From assembly GCF_024397975.1 (NCBI RefSeq), contig NZ_CP073745.1:1-64000 (forward strand): a stretch of 64,000 nucleotides of DNA, given 5' to 3'. The notes under the pieces are model-generated. The model ran no database searches. It worked only from the letters and a program-made list of their open reading frames with translations, and was not told the DNA's origin. Shown here piece after piece: positions 30,118-39,352 of this stretch; position 1 is the first letter of the stretch; every line of letters begins with the position of its first letter. The position numbers and the translations under genes were made by a program. Origin of the DNA: Bacterioplanoides sp. SCSIO 12839. GTDB taxonomy: Bacteria > Pseudomonadota > Gammaproteobacteria > Pseudomonadales > Oceanobacteraceae.

Positions 30118-31515
30118 TTAACGCTTAGCCAGCGCTTCCTTCGCACGAGCCGAAGCCGCACGAACCTGATTCGGTGCAGTGCCACCAATATGATCACGGG
30201 CGGCAACTGAGCCTTCCAGCGTTAATACGTCGAAGACATCGGCGGTGATTTCATCTGAGAACTGTTGCAGTTCTTCCAGCGTCATTTCACTCAGGTCTTT
30301 ACCGCTTTCGATGCCATAGGCCACGGCTTTACCCACAATCTCGTGCGCGTCACGGAATGGAATCCCCTTACGCACAACATAGTCGGCTAAATCGGTCGCG
30401 GTGGAGAAACCACGCTTGGCCGCTTCGTACATAAATTCTTTTTTAGCTTGCAGGTGTGGCGCCATATCAGCGAAAGCACGCAGCGAGTCACGCAGGGTAT
30501 CGACGGTGTCGAACAGCGGCTCTTTGTCTTCCTGGTTGTCTTTGTTGTATGCCAGTGGTTGTGACTTCATCAGCGTCAGCAGTGAAATCATATGACCATA
30601 CACACGACCGGTTTTACCACGCACCAGCTCTGGTACGTCCGGGTTTTTCTTCTGCGGCATGATGGAAGAACCGGTGCAGAAGCGATCCGGCAGGTCGATA
30701 AACTGGAACTGAGCAGAAGCCCACAGCACCAGCTCTTCGGAGAAGCGCGACATATGCATCATGATCAGTGACGCCACGCTGGTGAATTCAATCGCGAAGT
30801 CACGGTCGGATACGGAATCCAGGCTGTTTTCAGTCGGGCGATCAAAGCCCAGCAGCTCAGCAGTATAGAAACGATCAATCGGGTAGGTGGTACCGGCCAG
30901 TGCTGCGGCACCTAATGGCAGGATGTTGATACGTTTGCGGCAGTCCATCAGGCGTGCGAAGTCACGTTCCAGCATTTCGTTCCAGGCCAGCAGGTGATGA
31001 CCAAAGGTAACCGGCTGGGCAGTTTGCAGGTGGGTGAAGCCCGGCATAATGGTGTCGGCTTCTTGTTCTGCCAGCTCAACCAGACCTTGTTGCAGGCGGG
31101 TCAGCTCGGCGGCAATCACGTCAATTTCGTCGCGCATGTACAAACGAATATCGGTGGCTACCTGGTCGTTACGGGAACGACCGGTGTGCAGCTTTTTACC
31201 GGTAATGCCGATCTTGGCGGTCAGCGCGGCTTCGATGTTCATATGAACGTCTTCCAGCTCAACCGACCAGTTGAAGTTACCGCTTTCGATTTCCTGACGG
31301 ACTTCTTCCAGGCCACGCAGAATATCGTCACGCTCCTGCTCGCTCAGCACGCCGACTTTGCACAGCATTTTGGCGTGTGCCACCGAGCCTTGAATGTCCT
31401 GCGCGTACATACGCTGATCGAAGTTTACCGAAGCGGTATAACGCGCCACAAACGCGTCGGTTGGTTCGGAAAAACGGCCACCCCAAGATGAGTTGGTTTG
31501 GTTCTGATCAGTCAT
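30118..31515 (-). CDS. argH: Argininosuccinate lyase
   Basis: 465 residues. ArgH splits argininosuccinate into arginine and fumarate, the last step of arginine synthesis. The fumarase/aspartase-superfamily signature [16 protein letters not shown] (about 285-300) is intact, as are [13 protein letters not shown] (about 110-122) and [14 protein letters not shown] (about 160). The ATG at 31515 has a GAGGTG ribosome-binding site; the frame is open further upstream without support. As in Pseudomonas, it is divergent from the AlgZ/AlgR pair. Confidence 0.97.
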   Translation of the reverse strand: MTDQNQTNSSWGGRFSEPTDAFVARYTASVNFDQRMYAQDIQGSVAHAKMLCKVGVLSEQERDDILRGLEEVRQEIESGNFNWSVELEDVHMNIEAALTAKIGITGKKLHTGRSRNDQVATDIRLYMRDEIDVIAAELTRLQQGLVELAEQEADTIMPGFTHLQTAQPVTFGHHLLAWNEMLERDFARLMDCRKRINILPLGAAALAGTTYPIDRFYTAELLGFDRPTENSLDSVSDRDFAIEFTSVASLIMMHMSRFSEELVLWASAQFQFIDLPDRFCTGSSIMPQKKNPDVPELVRGKTGRVYGHMISLLTLMKSQPLAYNKDNQEDKEPLFDTVDTLRDSLRAFADMAPHLQAKKEFMYEAAKRGFSTATDLADYVVRKGIPFRDAHEIVGKAVAYGIESGKDLSEMTLEELQQFSDEITADVFDVLTLEGSVAARDHIGGTAPNQVRAASARAKEALAKR

Positions 31516-31727
31516 ATCACACCTCAATTTGTTGACGGACACCTGCTGGTTGCGCAGGCAGACAGCGTTATGGCGGCGGATTATAACCACTCAAGGTGCA
31601 TTCTGTCGCTGTTTCAGCACCTTTTGCCAACAGATACCTTGCACCCGCCTCCCTGTATAGAGAAACTTATTAGTTCTTGTGTAGCGACGCTACTGACATT
31701 ATCTGTATCAATTATTCAGGAAAGAAC

Positions 31728-32804
31728 GTGACGACCCCGGACTCCATGTCACAACACCCCAGTAAACACGAATTATTAGAAGCGTTTTTCCTGCCGGATC
31801 TGTGCAACAGCCGGGCGGTGATGTTTTTGCTGATTCTTAGTGAAGCGCTGGTATTGGCACTGACGCTGGTAGAAACCGGATTACCCGGCTTTTCCTGGCA
31901 GCGCTTTGCCATTGTGTCTTTGTTTGTGCAATGGGTGGCCTTGTTATCGGTGGCGGTGTTGTGTCAGCTGCGGAGCTTGATGTCACGCCTGCACGTACTC
32001 AGTGCGTCGCTGGTGGCACTGTCGATTACCCAGCTGGTGACATTGGCGGTGAGTCTGTTGGGCGAATACCTGTGGCCGATGAAAGACCCGGCCATCGATT
32101 GGGCCTGGGTGTTACGCAATCAGGTGATTGCCGCAATTTTTGCCATGATGGCGCTGCGTTATTTTTATGTGCAAAGTCAGTGGCGACTCAAAACTCAGGC
32201 CGAGCTGAAATCCCGTCTGGCGGCGTTGCAGGCCAATATCCGGCCGCACTTCTTCTTTAATACCCTCAATACCGTTGCGTCGCTGATTGTGATTGATCCG
32301 GATAAAGCCGAGCACATGCTGGTGGATCTGGCGCAGTTGTTTCGCGCGGTGCTCAAAGCCGATGACAAGCTGGTGCCATTGTCACAGGAGCTGGAACTGA
32401 GTCGTCGTTATCTCGATATCGAGCAGGTTCGATTGGGTGAACGCATGACGGTACAGCTGGATCTGCCTGAAACCATTCCTGAGCTGCGGGTGCCACAGCT
32501 ATTGTTGCAACCTTTGCTGGAAAATGCCGTCTATCATGGTATTCAGCCCGTTGTTGAAGGCGGCTTGATTCGTTTGAGCCTGCGTCAGCATGGCCGTGAC
32601 TGGATGTTAGAAATCGCCAACTCCAAAGATCCGGATAGTGAAACGAACCCGGGCAATCAGATTGCCCAGGCCAATATCCGGGCGCGGTTGGCGATGATCG
32701 CCACCGAGCAGCATCCGGCAGAATTATTAATAGAAGATCAGGGCGGGCAATATCTGGCCCGATTGCGTTTACCTGAGGTGTTGTCCATGGAGAATCAGCC
32801 GTGA
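31728..32804 (+). CDS. algZ: LytS-type sensor histidine kinase AlgZ/FimS
   Basis: 358 residues. Four to five hydrophobic segments (about 25-150) are followed by a His_kinase domain with NIRPHFFFNTLNT, holding the phospho-acceptor His, and the ATPase N-box LLLQPLLENAVYHGIQP. In Pseudomonas AlgZ (FimS) with AlgR controls twitching motility, alginate and virulence. The GTG at 31728 has AGGA upstream at good spacing; an ATG six codons on is the alternative. Its stop codon overlaps the GTG start of algR by 4 bp, indicating translational coupling. Confidence 0.9.
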   Translation: MTTPDSMSQHPSKHELLEAFFLPDLCNSRAVMFLLILSEALVLALTLVETGLPGFSWQRFAIVSLFVQWVALLSVAVLCQLRSLMSRLHVLSASLVALSITQLVTLAVSLLGEYLWPMKDPAIDWAWVLRNQVIAAIFAMMALRYFYVQSQWRLKTQAELKSRLAALQANIRPHFFFNTLNTVASLIVIDPDKAEHMLVDLAQLFRAVLKADDKLVPLSQELELSRRYLDIEQVRLGERMTVQLDLPETIPELRVPQLLLQPLLENAVYHGIQPVVEGGLIRLSLRQHGRDWMLEIANSKDPDSETNPGNQIAQANIRARLAMIATEQHPAELLIEDQGGQYLARLRLPEVLSMENQP

Positions 32805-33532
32805 GTTATCGCATTTTATTAGTAGATGACGAACCCCTTGCGCGTGAGCGGCTAAAGCGTTTGCTGCAGGAGCACGGCGATTTTGAGGTGGTGGCCGAAG
32901 CCGGTGATGGTGAGGCAGCGATGTCCTGGTTACGCCAGTATCGCTGTGATCTGGTGTTACTGGATATTCAGATGCCAGGAAAAACCGGGCTGCAGGTCGC
33001 AGAGGAAATACAGCAGCTGGAGCATGTGCCGTTAGTGGTGTTTTGTACGGCGTATGACGAACATGCGTTGCAGGCCTTTCGGGTAAAAGCGATAGATTAT
33101 CTGATGAAGCCCATCGCTAAAGATGACCTGAGCCGGGCGTTACAGCGCGCTGTTGAATGGCTGGATCAAAACGCCGATGAAACCGAGACAATTTCCGGAA
33201 CCCGCACCCATATCAGTGCGCGAACACATAACGGCATGCAGCTGATTCCTCTGGCAGACATTGTGTATTTCTTGGCCGACCAGAAATACGTCAGTGTTCA
33301 CCATACGGGTGGTGAAACTCTGATTGATGAATCGTTGAAGCATCTTGAAGATGAATTCAGTGACCATTTCCTGCGCGTACATCGCAGTGCGCTGGTGTCT
33401 TTGGCACGGATTGAACGCCTCGAAGCATTGGAAGAAAGTGGTCATGAGGTGTATCTGAAAGGTTTGGATGAAGGCATTGCCGTTAGTCGACGACACTTGC
33501 CTGCGGTACGTAAAGCGATGAAAGCGTTGTAG
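32801..33532 (+). CDS. algR: LytTR-family response regulator AlgR
   Basis: 243 residues. Receiver domain with the acidic pocket D9-D10, phospho-acceptor D55 (LVLLDIQMPG) and conserved Lys (YLMKP, about 107), then a LytTR DNA-binding domain (about 140-243; FLADQKYVSVHH, FLRVHRSALVSL). The start is GTG within the GTGA overlap with algZ. In Pseudomonas hemC follows; here a permease on the other strand does. Confidence 0.92.
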   Translation: MSYRILLVDDEPLARERLKRLLQEHGDFEVVAEAGDGEAAMSWLRQYRCDLVLLDIQMPGKTGLQVAEEIQQLEHVPLVVFCTAYDEHALQAFRVKAIDYLMKPIAKDDLSRALQRAVEWLDQNADETETISGTRTHISARTHNGMQLIPLADIVYFLADQKYVSVHHTGGETLIDESLKHLEDEFSDHFLRVHRSALVSLARIERLEALEESGHEVYLKGLDEGIAVSRRHLPAVRKAMKAL

Positions 33533-33549
33533 ATCACAACACTAGACGT

Positions 33550-33578
33550 CTGACTCCCACGCAGAGCGTGGGAGTCAG
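33550..33578. repeat. REP-like palindrome between algR and the NCS2 permease gene
   Basis: Perfect 13-bp stem CTGACTCCCACGC / GCGTGGGAGTCAG with an AGA loop. The core TCCCACGC-AGA-GCGTGGGA resembles a dispersed palindromic repeat family seen in many proteobacteria. It lies between convergent genes and may also act as a terminator. Confidence 0.7.
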
Positions 33579-33587
33579 AGCGAGTAG

Positions 33588-34952
33588 CTATTTCTCTGTT
33601 GCTTGTTGCTCTGGGAAACTTACCATTTTCGGCAGCAGAATATTCAGGATCATCGCGCTTAAACCACTCACGGTGACCGCCGAACCAAACAGGTTCTGAA
33701 CCAGTTTTGGCATTTCTTTTAGTACATCCGGCACCATGGCAACGCCCAGTCCCAAACCAAATGATACTGCCATGATCAGCATGGTACGACGGTCCAATTC
33801 CAGCGTTGCCAGAATACGGATACCCGCTGCGGCAATGGTGCCAAACATCACCAGCGTGGCACCACCCAATACCGGTTTGGGTAATTGCTGGAAGATACCA
33901 CCAATGATTGGGAATAAGCCCAGCACCACCAGAATGCCGGCAACCCAGAAGGCGACATATCGGCTGGCGATACCAGTTAACTGAATCACACCGTTGTTCT
34001 GGCTGAAGGTGGTGTTCGGGAAGGTATTAAAGACCGCCGCAATCATGGAGTTAATGCCGTCTGCCAGTACGCCGCCACGGATGCGTTGACGATACGCATC
34101 GTCATTAATCGATTGGCGTGAAATCATTGAGGTGGCGGTTAAGTCACCAGAAGATTCAATAGCAGTAATCAGGTAGATCAGTGCAACCGGAATAAAAGCT
34201 TCAAAATCGAAGGAAAAGCCGTATTTAAATGGCAGCGGCAGAGCGATCCACTCCATGCCGGATAACTTACTGAAGTCCACCTTGCCCATAAAATACGCGG
34301 CAATAAAACCAGCGATCAAACCAAAGAAGATCGCACCGGAGCGCAGAATTGGGTTGCTGCTCTGGTTCATGATGATGATCAGTAATAACACGCCACCACC
34401 CAGCATCAGGTTTTCAGGGCTGCCAAAGTCGGGTGCTTTAAAGCCACCGGCAAGGTCGGTCATACCCACCTTGATCAGGTAAAAACCAATGGTGGTAATC
34501 ACAATGCCGGTGACCAGTGGGTTAATCACACTCTTGAGCTTGTGCAAAAACTGGCTGAGGAAAATTTCGATAAAAGCGCCAAAAAAACACACGCCAAAAA
34601 TCAGCGACAGAATCTCTTCCGGGCCTCCGCCTTTGCCTTTGGCGATAAATCCGGCGGCTAATACCGCACCCAAAAACGCAAAACTGGTGCCCTGTACCGC
34701 CACTAACCCAGAACCAACCGGGCCAAAACGACGTGCCTGAATAAAAGTACCCACACCCGAAACAATCAGCGCCATGCTGATCAGGTACGGAATTTCACTG
34801 CCCAACCCCAGCACCCCACCAATAATCAGGGTGGGGGTGATAATGCCAACAAAGCTGGCCAGCATATGTTGCAGAGCCGCCAGAAAGGCGGTGGGTACTG
34901 GCGGTTTATCATTAAGGCCATACAGCAGTTCAGAAGGCGCAGAATCTGACAT
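33588..34952 (-). CDS. NCS2-family uracil/xanthine permease
   Basis: 454 residues with about 12-14 membrane spans. The NAT/NCS2 signature QNNGVIQLTG (about 318-327) follows NTFPNTTFS, and an IESSGD motif (about 268) carries the conserved Glu. Such permeases import purines (xanthine, urate) or uracil with H+. The length and the QNNGVIQLTG variant favour a purine, but this is not certain. No purine riboswitch could be recognised upstream. Inner membrane, apparently monocistronic. Confidence 0.9.
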   Translation of the reverse strand: MSDSAPSELLYGLNDKPPVPTAFLAALQHMLASFVGIITPTLIIGGVLGLGSEIPYLISMALIVSGVGTFIQARRFGPVGSGLVAVQGTSFAFLGAVLAAGFIAKGKGGGPEEILSLIFGVCFFGAFIEIFLSQFLHKLKSVINPLVTGIVITTIGFYLIKVGMTDLAGGFKAPDFGSPENLMLGGGVLLLIIIMNQSSNPILRSGAIFFGLIAGFIAAYFMGKVDFSKLSGMEWIALPLPFKYGFSFDFEAFIPVALIYLITAIESSGDLTATSMISRQSINDDAYRQRIRGGVLADGINSMIAAVFNTFPNTTFSQNNGVIQLTGIASRYVAFWVAGILVVLGLFPIIGGIFQQLPKPVLGGATLVMFGTIAAAGIRILATLELDRRTMLIMAVSFGLGLGVAMVPDVLKEMPKLVQNLFGSAVTVSGLSAMILNILLPKMVSFPEQQATEK

Positions 34953-35162
34953 TGTTCATTCTCCATTTATCAGTTATCCGTCTGTTTAAGCAATAAGCTG
35001 ACCAAGTGGTTATGAATAATGACTGAAAATACGTTAAGCCATTGAAATACATAAAGAAAAAAACATTACTAACGTCAGGGATTTATTAAGGTTTTGCTCT
35101 GTTTGGAAACGCGTGGATTGAATTGGGTGACTAAGTGAGAAAAGAGTTACTTTTTGGTGCAC
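34953..35162. other. Intergenic region upstream of the permease gene
   Basis: AT-rich 210 bp that should hold the permease promoter. No gene, riboswitch or strong repeat was seen. Confidence 0.5.
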
Positions 35163-35198
35163 AAAAAAGCCAGCGTTTGTTTCAGGCAAACGCTGGCT
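35163..35198 (-). terminator. Terminator of the choice-of-anchor I gene
   Basis: Stem AGCCAGCGTTTG / CAAACGCTGGCT (12 bp, 7-nt loop). On the minus strand it is followed by T6. Confidence 0.9.
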
Positions 35199-35238
35199 GT
35201 TTGTGACGTTTGGGTGTTGATGCGACGTTTAGGTGTCG

Positions 35239-37020
35239 CTACTGGATTTCGTAAATGGTGGTGGTACCACTCACTTCATTGCCCACAACCAGCAGAGGTT
35301 TACCATTTGGGCTATCCGCTGCGCTGATGGTTAACATACCTTCTGGTCCTAAGTCACCGGCCGCACCGGAATCCAGTGCATCGTTATCTTCAATTTCTTC
35401 CGGATCAACCGTGAAATCGCGGTTGCTGGTGTACTGTACAAAGCTCGCTTGTGCCGGGTCGGTGATGTCATACACCATAATGCCACCCTGACGTTCCAGG
35501 CCAATATAAGCAAAAACCTTGCTGCCCAGCTTGATCAGCGCCACACCTTCAGGTTCCGGGCCTTTATTGTCACTGCGGTTATCGATCTTGTTTTTGTCGT
35601 TGCTGGCGTTGAAGTTATCCGGCGCAACTTCTTTTACCTTTTGTTCAAACTGATCGCCGGAATCAAACACCAGCTTGGCATTCTCATCCCAGATGGAGAA
35701 AGAGCGGCTGCCGTAGGCATAAATTGCTTCAAACTTGCCATCGTTATCGGTATCACCATTGGTATTAGTGACCGTCAGGCCACCGATACCATCACCGTCG
35801 GTGAGTTTAGTGATTTGCGCAGGTGTGAAAGCGGCTGCATCCAATGGCAGGTCTTCCAGGTCGGTTTCATCGATATACATCAGGCATTCGCCGTCATCGA
35901 AATCTAACCCACCTGCAGCGGTACATGCGGCTTCATCGGCGAAGTCTTCGGAGATGTATTCACGGCCATCACCTTCATTCGCGGTGACGATATAGGTTTT
36001 TCCGTCGTCAGCCATAAAGCTGGCGATGGCATCTGGCTGATACATGCCAAAAATTGGCAGGGTTTCAATATTCGCAGCTTTATCGTTTTTGTTGGCATCT
36101 AAGCCATTGCCTGCAAGGCTGTGGTCTTTGTAGCCCAGCGGCAGGATGTCAGTCACGGTTGCATCCGCAATGTTAACCACCGCCAAAGCGTTGTTCTCCT
36201 GCAGAGCCACATAAGCGGTGCTGTTATCGCGGTCGATGGTGATGTATTCCGGCTCAACGTCCTGAGCAACGGTTGTTCCCGCTGGACCAGTGATACGTAC
36301 TCCGGCCTCTTTCAGGCTTTGAATATTTTGATTAAACGCGGAAAAACCGGCCGTACGAACACTCATGTCTGACACCTTGATGATGGTCACCGAACCTTCC
36401 GGATCGTTGTCGTACTCATCATTTGGCTCACCTTCGTTGGCGCTTAATACGTATTCGCCATTAGGCGTGAACGTCACCATATCCGGCAGAGCACCGGCAG
36501 CGGCAGCGCCTTCAAATGCCAGGCTGTCAGTGTTGTAAAAATACACCTGACCATTGGCTTGTTTATCGTCATTCTCGACGGCAACCGCCAGTTTGCCGTT
36601 GTTGATAGCAATGCTGTTGGCGCCACCGGCCGTGAAGCCAGAGACACTGGCTGCAGTCACATCAATGGTGGTTAATTTTTGTGGGTTGGCCGGATCGGTC
36701 AGATCTAACACGTCGATGGTGGAATCACCGGAGTTCACCACGAATAATTTATCGCTGCTGGCATCAAAGGCCACAATCTCAGCGCCACCGTCGTCGTAAA
36801 TACCAGAGCTGTAGCGGCCGATTTCTGTGATTTCGCCACTGGCTTGTTCCGGAAGCGGTGTTGCGGGAGGTGTTGTGCCAGGAGCTGGTGATTCCGGTGT
36901 TGTGACCGGATTATTTTTCGGTGGCACGTCATCATCATCGTTATCATCGCTGCCACATGCGGTTAACAACGCGCCACTGATAGCCAGTGCCAGTAGTTTC
37001 TTATTCAGTTTGCTATTCAT
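35239..37020 (-). CDS. Choice-of-anchor I family lipoprotein (beta-propeller)
   Basis: 593 residues. Lipobox ALLTACG, acidic DDNDDDD and a Pro/Thr linker precede a beta-propeller-like region with repeated blades (DKLFVVNSGDSTIDVLDL, NGEYVLSANEGEPND, TYIVTANEGDGREY). The EGEPND, ANEGDGREY and GPEPEGVALI stretches are typical of choice-of-anchor I proteins, some of which are reported alongside alkaline phosphatases. Calcium binding is plausible from the DxDxD turns. A Pho-box-like site 73 bp upstream suggests induction by phosphate limitation. Confidence 0.85.
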   Translation of the reverse strand: MNSKLNKKLLALAISGALLTACGSDDNDDDDVPPKNNPVTTPESPAPGTTPPATPLPEQASGEITEIGRYSSGIYDDGGAEIVAFDASSDKLFVVNSGDSTIDVLDLTDPANPQKLTTIDVTAASVSGFTAGGANSIAINNGKLAVAVENDDKQANGQVYFYNTDSLAFEGAAAAGALPDMVTFTPNGEYVLSANEGEPNDEYDNDPEGSVTIIKVSDMSVRTAGFSAFNQNIQSLKEAGVRITGPAGTTVAQDVEPEYITIDRDNSTAYVALQENNALAVVNIADATVTDILPLGYKDHSLAGNGLDANKNDKAANIETLPIFGMYQPDAIASFMADDGKTYIVTANEGDGREYISEDFADEAACTAAGGLDFDDGECLMYIDETDLEDLPLDAAAFTPAQITKLTDGDGIGGLTVTNTNGDTDNDGKFEAIYAYGSRSFSIWDENAKLVFDSGDQFEQKVKEVAPDNFNASNDKNKIDNRSDNKGPEPEGVALIKLGSKVFAYIGLERQGGIMVYDITDPAQASFVQYTSNRDFTVDPEEIEDNDALDSGAAGDLGPEGMLTISAADSPNGKPLLVVGNEVSGTTTIYEIQ

Positions 37021-37092
37021 CGAAGCTTCCCCAATGCGAATAGTGAGTCTTTAAGATTTATTAAAATTGGAGAAAGAGGGTCGCAGGGGAAA

Positions 37093-37110
37093 ATGACAGA
37101 TTCGTGACCG
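37093..37110 (-). promoter_or_regulatory. Pho-box-like site
   Basis: Read on the minus strand: CGGTCAC-GAAT-CTGTCAT, two 7-bp direct repeats 4 bp apart, matching the PhoB consensus CTGTCAC-N4-CTGTCAT at 13 of 14 repeat positions. No -10 at the usual distance is obvious. Confidence 0.5.
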
Positions 37111-37191
37111 TTATATTGCGCTTTGTAATAAAGGGCACAAAAGCTGAATAAGCAATAAAGGGCGCAAAAGTAACAAAAGCCACAAAAACAA

Positions 37192-37224
37192 AAAAAGCCG
37201 CCAATGCGATGCAAAGGCGGCTTT
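37192..37224 (-). terminator. Terminator of the YebC-family gene
   Basis: AAAGCCGCC / GGCGGCTTT stem with a 13-nt loop. On the minus strand it is followed by a T-rich run (T7). Confidence 0.9.
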
Positions 37225-37259
37225 AATCAGAAGCGTTGTGCTAACGGGTGGTTACGTCA

Positions 37260-37982
37260 TTAACTGGCGTAAGCACCGTTGTGGTAAATCTCTTGCACGT
37301 CTTCCAGCTCGTTCATCAGGCCAACAAAGCGTTCAAAGGCTTCGACATCATCGGCGCCGATTTCATGCTCGGCATGTGGCAGGTAAGTGATTTCCTGCAT
37401 TTCGAAATCGATGTTTTCATCCATTTCGGTTAATGCGGTTTTGGTTTTGAAGAATTCCGTTGGTGGAACCTGAACCGTGATCATGCCATCTTCACACTCG
37501 ATCTCGCCCACATCAACGTCGGCCATCATCAGCGCTTCCAATGCCGCTTCTTCGTCTTCGCCCGGGAATACAAACATCGCGCAGTGTTCAAAGCTGTGGC
37601 TGACAGAACCCTGGGTACCCAGCTTGGCTTTGCACTTAGAAAAGATACCGCGGATTTCACCAAAGGTACGGTTCGGGTTATCGGTTAAGGCACTGATCAG
37701 CACCATTGCACCACCCGGAGCCAAACCTTCGTACAGCGCCGGCTGGAAGTCTTCACCCGTTCCACCTTCAGCTTTGGCGATGGCTTTATCAATCACGTGC
37801 GTTGGAACCTGATCTTTCTTAGCACGGTCAATCAGTGAGCGCAGTGACAGGTTACCGGATGGATCAGTACCACCGGCTTTTGCTGTCATGTAGATTTCAC
37901 GGCCGTATTTGGAGTAGACCTTGGTTTTTGCTGCGGCCGTTTTGGCCATGGATTCTTTACGGTTCTGATACGCTCTGCCCAT
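37260..37982 (-). CDS. yebC: YebC/PmpR (TACO1) family protein
   Basis: 240 residues, the family length. The N-terminal [24 protein letters not shown] and [12 protein letters not shown] are typical. Members act as DNA-binding regulators or, as shown for some, help translation through proline stretches. The N-terminus [14 protein letters not shown] places it nearer the YeeN branch than the canonical YebC next to ruvC; ruvABC is not in the window. ATG 37982. Confidence 0.92.
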   Translation of the reverse strand: MGRAYQNRKESMAKTAAAKTKVYSKYGREIYMTAKAGGTDPSGNLSLRSLIDRAKKDQVPTHVIDKAIAKAEGGTGEDFQPALYEGLAPGGAMVLISALTDNPNRTFGEIRGIFSKCKAKLGTQGSVSHSFEHCAMFVFPGEDEEAALEALMMADVDVGEIECEDGMITVQVPPTEFFKTKTALTEMDENIDFEMQEITYLPHAEHEIGADDVEAFERFVGLMNELEDVQEIYHNGAYAS

Positions 37983-38075
37983 GGGTATTCGCTTATCCGT
38001 TGTGTTCTTTATAGAAAGGGTTCAAAAAATCAGCGCCGATTGTAGCGCGAGACGCGGCTGGGGGCGAGTTCAGTT

Positions 38076-38384
38076 CTATTCTTCACTCAAGTAGGCCGCT
38101 AAGTTGGCACTCTGGTGCATAACCCGGATAAGAGTGACGCCGAGATCATCGGTTTGGCAGATCAGCACATGACGGTTGCACAATGCCATTCGTACGGCTG
38201 GTTTGAAGTCTGTTTTTAATGGAAATGCCAAAGGGCGTAGGGCAACCCGATTAAGAGTATCCAGCAGCTCATCAAGGTATTCATCAGCTTTCTGTTCACC
38301 CCAATGGCGGGCCGTGTAGCTCCAAATGTCGAGCAAGTCTCGCTCGGCTTGTGGAAGTTTATTGATTATCAGTGATGTGCTCAT
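38076..38384 (-). CDS. parE: ParE-family toxin
   Basis: 102 residues of the RelE/ParE fold: LPQAERDLLDIWSYTARHWGEQKADEYLDELLDTL at the start and a C-terminal strand VTLIRVMHQS, the usual place of the conserved Arg-x-x-His. ParE toxins poison gyrase. It overlaps the antitoxin gene by 26 bp, the standard order with antitoxin first. Confidence 0.9.
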   Translation of the reverse strand: MSTSLIINKLPQAERDLLDIWSYTARHWGEQKADEYLDELLDTLNRVALRPLAFPLKTDFKPAVRMALCNRHVLICQTDDLGVTLIRVMHQSANLAAYLSEE

Positions 38385-38631
38385 GTCGCCCGGCCTCCTG
38401 CCGTGCTTTTCGCTTAATTTCTTCCATGTCTAACGGTGTCGCTGATCCGCTGTTCTGGCCCTCGTCGATTGCGGCTTGTATTGCAGCAACCTGTGATGCA
38501 CGCTGTTGGTCGCGGCGAATCAGGTCACGGATATATTCACTGTCGTTGGTAAAGTCTCCGGCATGAATTCGGGACTTTATCCAATCGCTTTGCTGATTGG
38601 TCAACGTAATCGTTTTACGGATGGTGCTCAT
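38359..38631 (-). CDS. parD: ParD-family antitoxin
   Basis: 90 residues. An N-terminal ribbon-helix-helix (KTITLTNQQSDWIKSRIHAGDFTNDSEYIRDLIRR, about 7-41) is the DNA-binding and dimer part; the C-terminal tail wraps the toxin. ATG preceded by AGGTGA. An inverted repeat just upstream is a likely operator for autorepression. Confidence 0.9.
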   Translation of the reverse strand: MSTIRKTITLTNQQSDWIKSRIHAGDFTNDSEYIRDLIRRDQQRASQVAAIQAAIDEGQNSGSATPLDMEEIKRKARQEAGRHEHITDNQ

Positions 38632-38650
38632 AAATCACCTGCATCAATAA

Positions 38651-38672
38651 TCATACTATTGGTGCAGTATGA
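38651..38672. promoter_or_regulatory. Candidate ParD operator
   Basis: TCATACT and AGTATGA form a perfect 7-bp inverted repeat with an 8-bp spacer, 20 bp upstream of parD. Confidence 0.55.
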
Positions 38673-38680
38673 GAAAGTTA

Positions 38681-39244
38681 TTAACCTTTATCAAACCCTT
38701 CTGCCAGATGTTTATCCTTTAGACGCACATAATTACCAGCACTGTAGGTGAAGAAATTGCGCTCTTTTTCCGAAATTGGCCGCGCTTCTTTAGCGGGATT
38801 GCCCTTGTAGACGTAACCACTTTCCAACACCTTTCCCGGTGTCACCACGGCGCCCGCGGCAATAATCACTTCATCTTCAACCACAGCACCATCCATAATC
38901 ATGGCTTTCATGCCAACCAACACACGGTTGCCAATGGTGCAGCCATGTAACATGGCCTGGTGGCCAATGGTGACGTCTTCGCCAATGATCAGCGGGTAAC
39001 CGCCCGGATTAAAGTCACTGGCGTGGGTAATATGCAGTACCGAACCGTCTTGTACGCTGGTGCGCGCACCAATACGAATCTGATGCATGTCGCCACGAAT
39101 CACGGTAAGTGGCCATACTGAGGCATCGTCGCCCAGTTCGACATCGCCAATCACCACGGCGCTGCGGTCAACAAACACGCGCTCTCCCAATTTGGGTTCT
39201 GTGCCCTGGTATTTGCGGACGGCCTTGTCGTTAATCTCAGCCAT
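38681..39244 (-). CDS. Gamma-class carbonic anhydrase family protein
   Basis: 187 residues of left-handed beta-helix hexapeptide repeats (VVIGDVELGDDASVWPLTVIRGD and on), with the zinc-site histidines in LHITH and GHQAMLHGC. Members include YrdA and PaaY; CO2 hydration activity varies. In Pseudomonas a homologue sits next to prlC, as here, where it is divergent from it. Confidence 0.92.
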   Translation of the reverse strand: MAEINDKAVRKYQGTEPKLGERVFVDRSAVVIGDVELGDDASVWPLTVIRGDMHQIRIGARTSVQDGSVLHITHASDFNPGGYPLIIGEDVTIGHQAMLHGCTIGNRVLVGMKAMIMDGAVVEDEVIIAAGAVVTPGKVLESGYVYKGNPAKEARPISEKERNFFTYSAGNYVRLKDKHLAEGFDKG

Positions 39245-39352
39245 AACACTCTCTCTTATCGTTTGTGTGTGCTTGAATTACCGCTTATTTGACCCAATCT
39301 GAATAACAAATGCTATTCACCTTTTTATTTAACCGTCTGGATTTATGCTCCT

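Noticed and set aside
34953-35238. Purine riboswitch upstream of the NCS2 permease gene
   Set aside because: No conserved loops or three-way junction could be traced; only an AT-rich leader and the terminator of the next gene are seen.
37017-37214. 65-codon minus-strand frame upstream of the choice-of-anchor I gene
   Set aside because: It is low complexity (repeats of CxLYxxFSF), overlaps the Pho-box-like site and has no ribosome-binding site.
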